NCBI GenBank assembly: GCA_023230285.1
Contig: JALNXP010000137.1
Location: 1-6,629 of the forward strand
Reading direction: 5' to 3'
Length of the DNA: 6,629 bases
Origin: Bacteroidales bacterium
Lineage (GTDB): Bacteria > Bacteroidota > Bacteroidia > Bacteroidales > BM520
A program made the translations under genes and the position numbers. The notes under the pieces were generated by a model that made no database searches, was not told the origin of the DNA, and saw only the letters and a list, made by a program, of their open reading frames with translations. Of the stretch, positions 6,557 to 6,629 are shown piece after piece (position 1 is the stretch's first letter; each line of letters begins with the position of its first letter).

Positions 6557-6629
6557 CAAACGTACAACCCAAAAAGTATCTTGGACAACATTTTTTGACA
6601 GATACAGGTATAGCTAAAAAAATTTGTGA
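6553..6629 (+). CDS. rsmA: 16S rRNA A1518/A1519 dimethyltransferase, 5' end only
   Basis: The first 25 codons of RsmA (KsgA), which dimethylates two adjacent adenines in helix 45 of 16S rRNA during small-subunit maturation, using S-adenosylmethionine. Seen: MTNVQPKKYLGQHFLTDTG, whose KKxLGQHFLxD block is the hallmark of the family N-terminus, followed by IAKKI as in the first helix. The ATG at 6553 overlaps the TGA of the TPR gene (ATGA), which argues for translational coupling and fixes the start. The SAM-binding motif and the catalytic NLPY lie beyond the window edge. The last complete codon is TGT (C25), and the TGA at the very end is out of frame. Confidence 0.93.
   Translation, partial: MTNVQPKKYLGQHFLTDTGIAKKIC

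Noticed and set aside
1..6629. CRISPR array, insertion sequence, tRNA or rRNA
   Set aside because: No spaced direct repeats, transposase frames, terminal inverted repeats or cloverleaf-like sequence were seen. All sizeable intervals are explained by the listed genes.

Overview
The window is AT-rich bacterial DNA that most likely comes from an anaerobic or microaerophilic member of the Bacteroidota, probably Bacteroidales. Three things point there. The two divergent genes in the middle each have a TAnnTTTG-type -7 box upstream, which is the Bacteroidota promoter signature. Start codons are preceded by A/T-rich leaders without clear Shine-Dalgarno sequences. The gene content also fits: a secreted GH92 mannosidase, a periplasmic TPR protein whose signal peptide ends in ...AQ, and a rubrerythrin. 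The assignment is an inference from these features, not from a database match.

Layout, left to right. At 2-340 (+) is the 3' part of a short PlsC-type lysophospholipid acyltransferase gene, cut by the window edge. It converges on a minus-strand pair, rmlB (dTDP-glucose 4,6-dehydratase, 983-2044) followed 18 bp later by a rubrerythrin gene (392-964). The convergent point holds an unusually long inverted repeat (335-386) that should terminate transcription in both directions and contains the acyltransferase stop codon. Between rmlB and the next gene is a 209-bp divergent intergenic region (2045-2253) with a candidate promoter for each direction and two abutting short palindromes. Plus-strand genes fill the rest: a GH92 alpha-mannosidase (2254-4593), a 645-residue exported TPR protein (4619-6556), and the first 25 codons of rsmA/ksgA (6553-6629, cut by the window edge). 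The last two overlap by ATGA.

The genes do not form one obvious pathway. rmlB supplies dTDP-4-keto-6-deoxyglucose for deoxysugar (for example rhamnose) synthesis, but rmlA, rmlC and rmlD are not in the window. Rubrerythrin reduces peroxide. The GH92 enzyme would trim alpha-mannosides in the periplasm or outside the cell, but there is no SusC/SusD pair or other glycanase beside it, so the window does not show a polysaccharide utilisation locus. The TPR-rsmA junction looks translationally coupled. I found no mobile element, CRISPR array, tRNA or rRNA, and no convincing new system. The observations most worth checking are the long bidirectional terminator, the palindromes in the divergent promoter region, and the placement of a secreted mannosidase directly upstream of a TPR-rsmA housekeeping pair.
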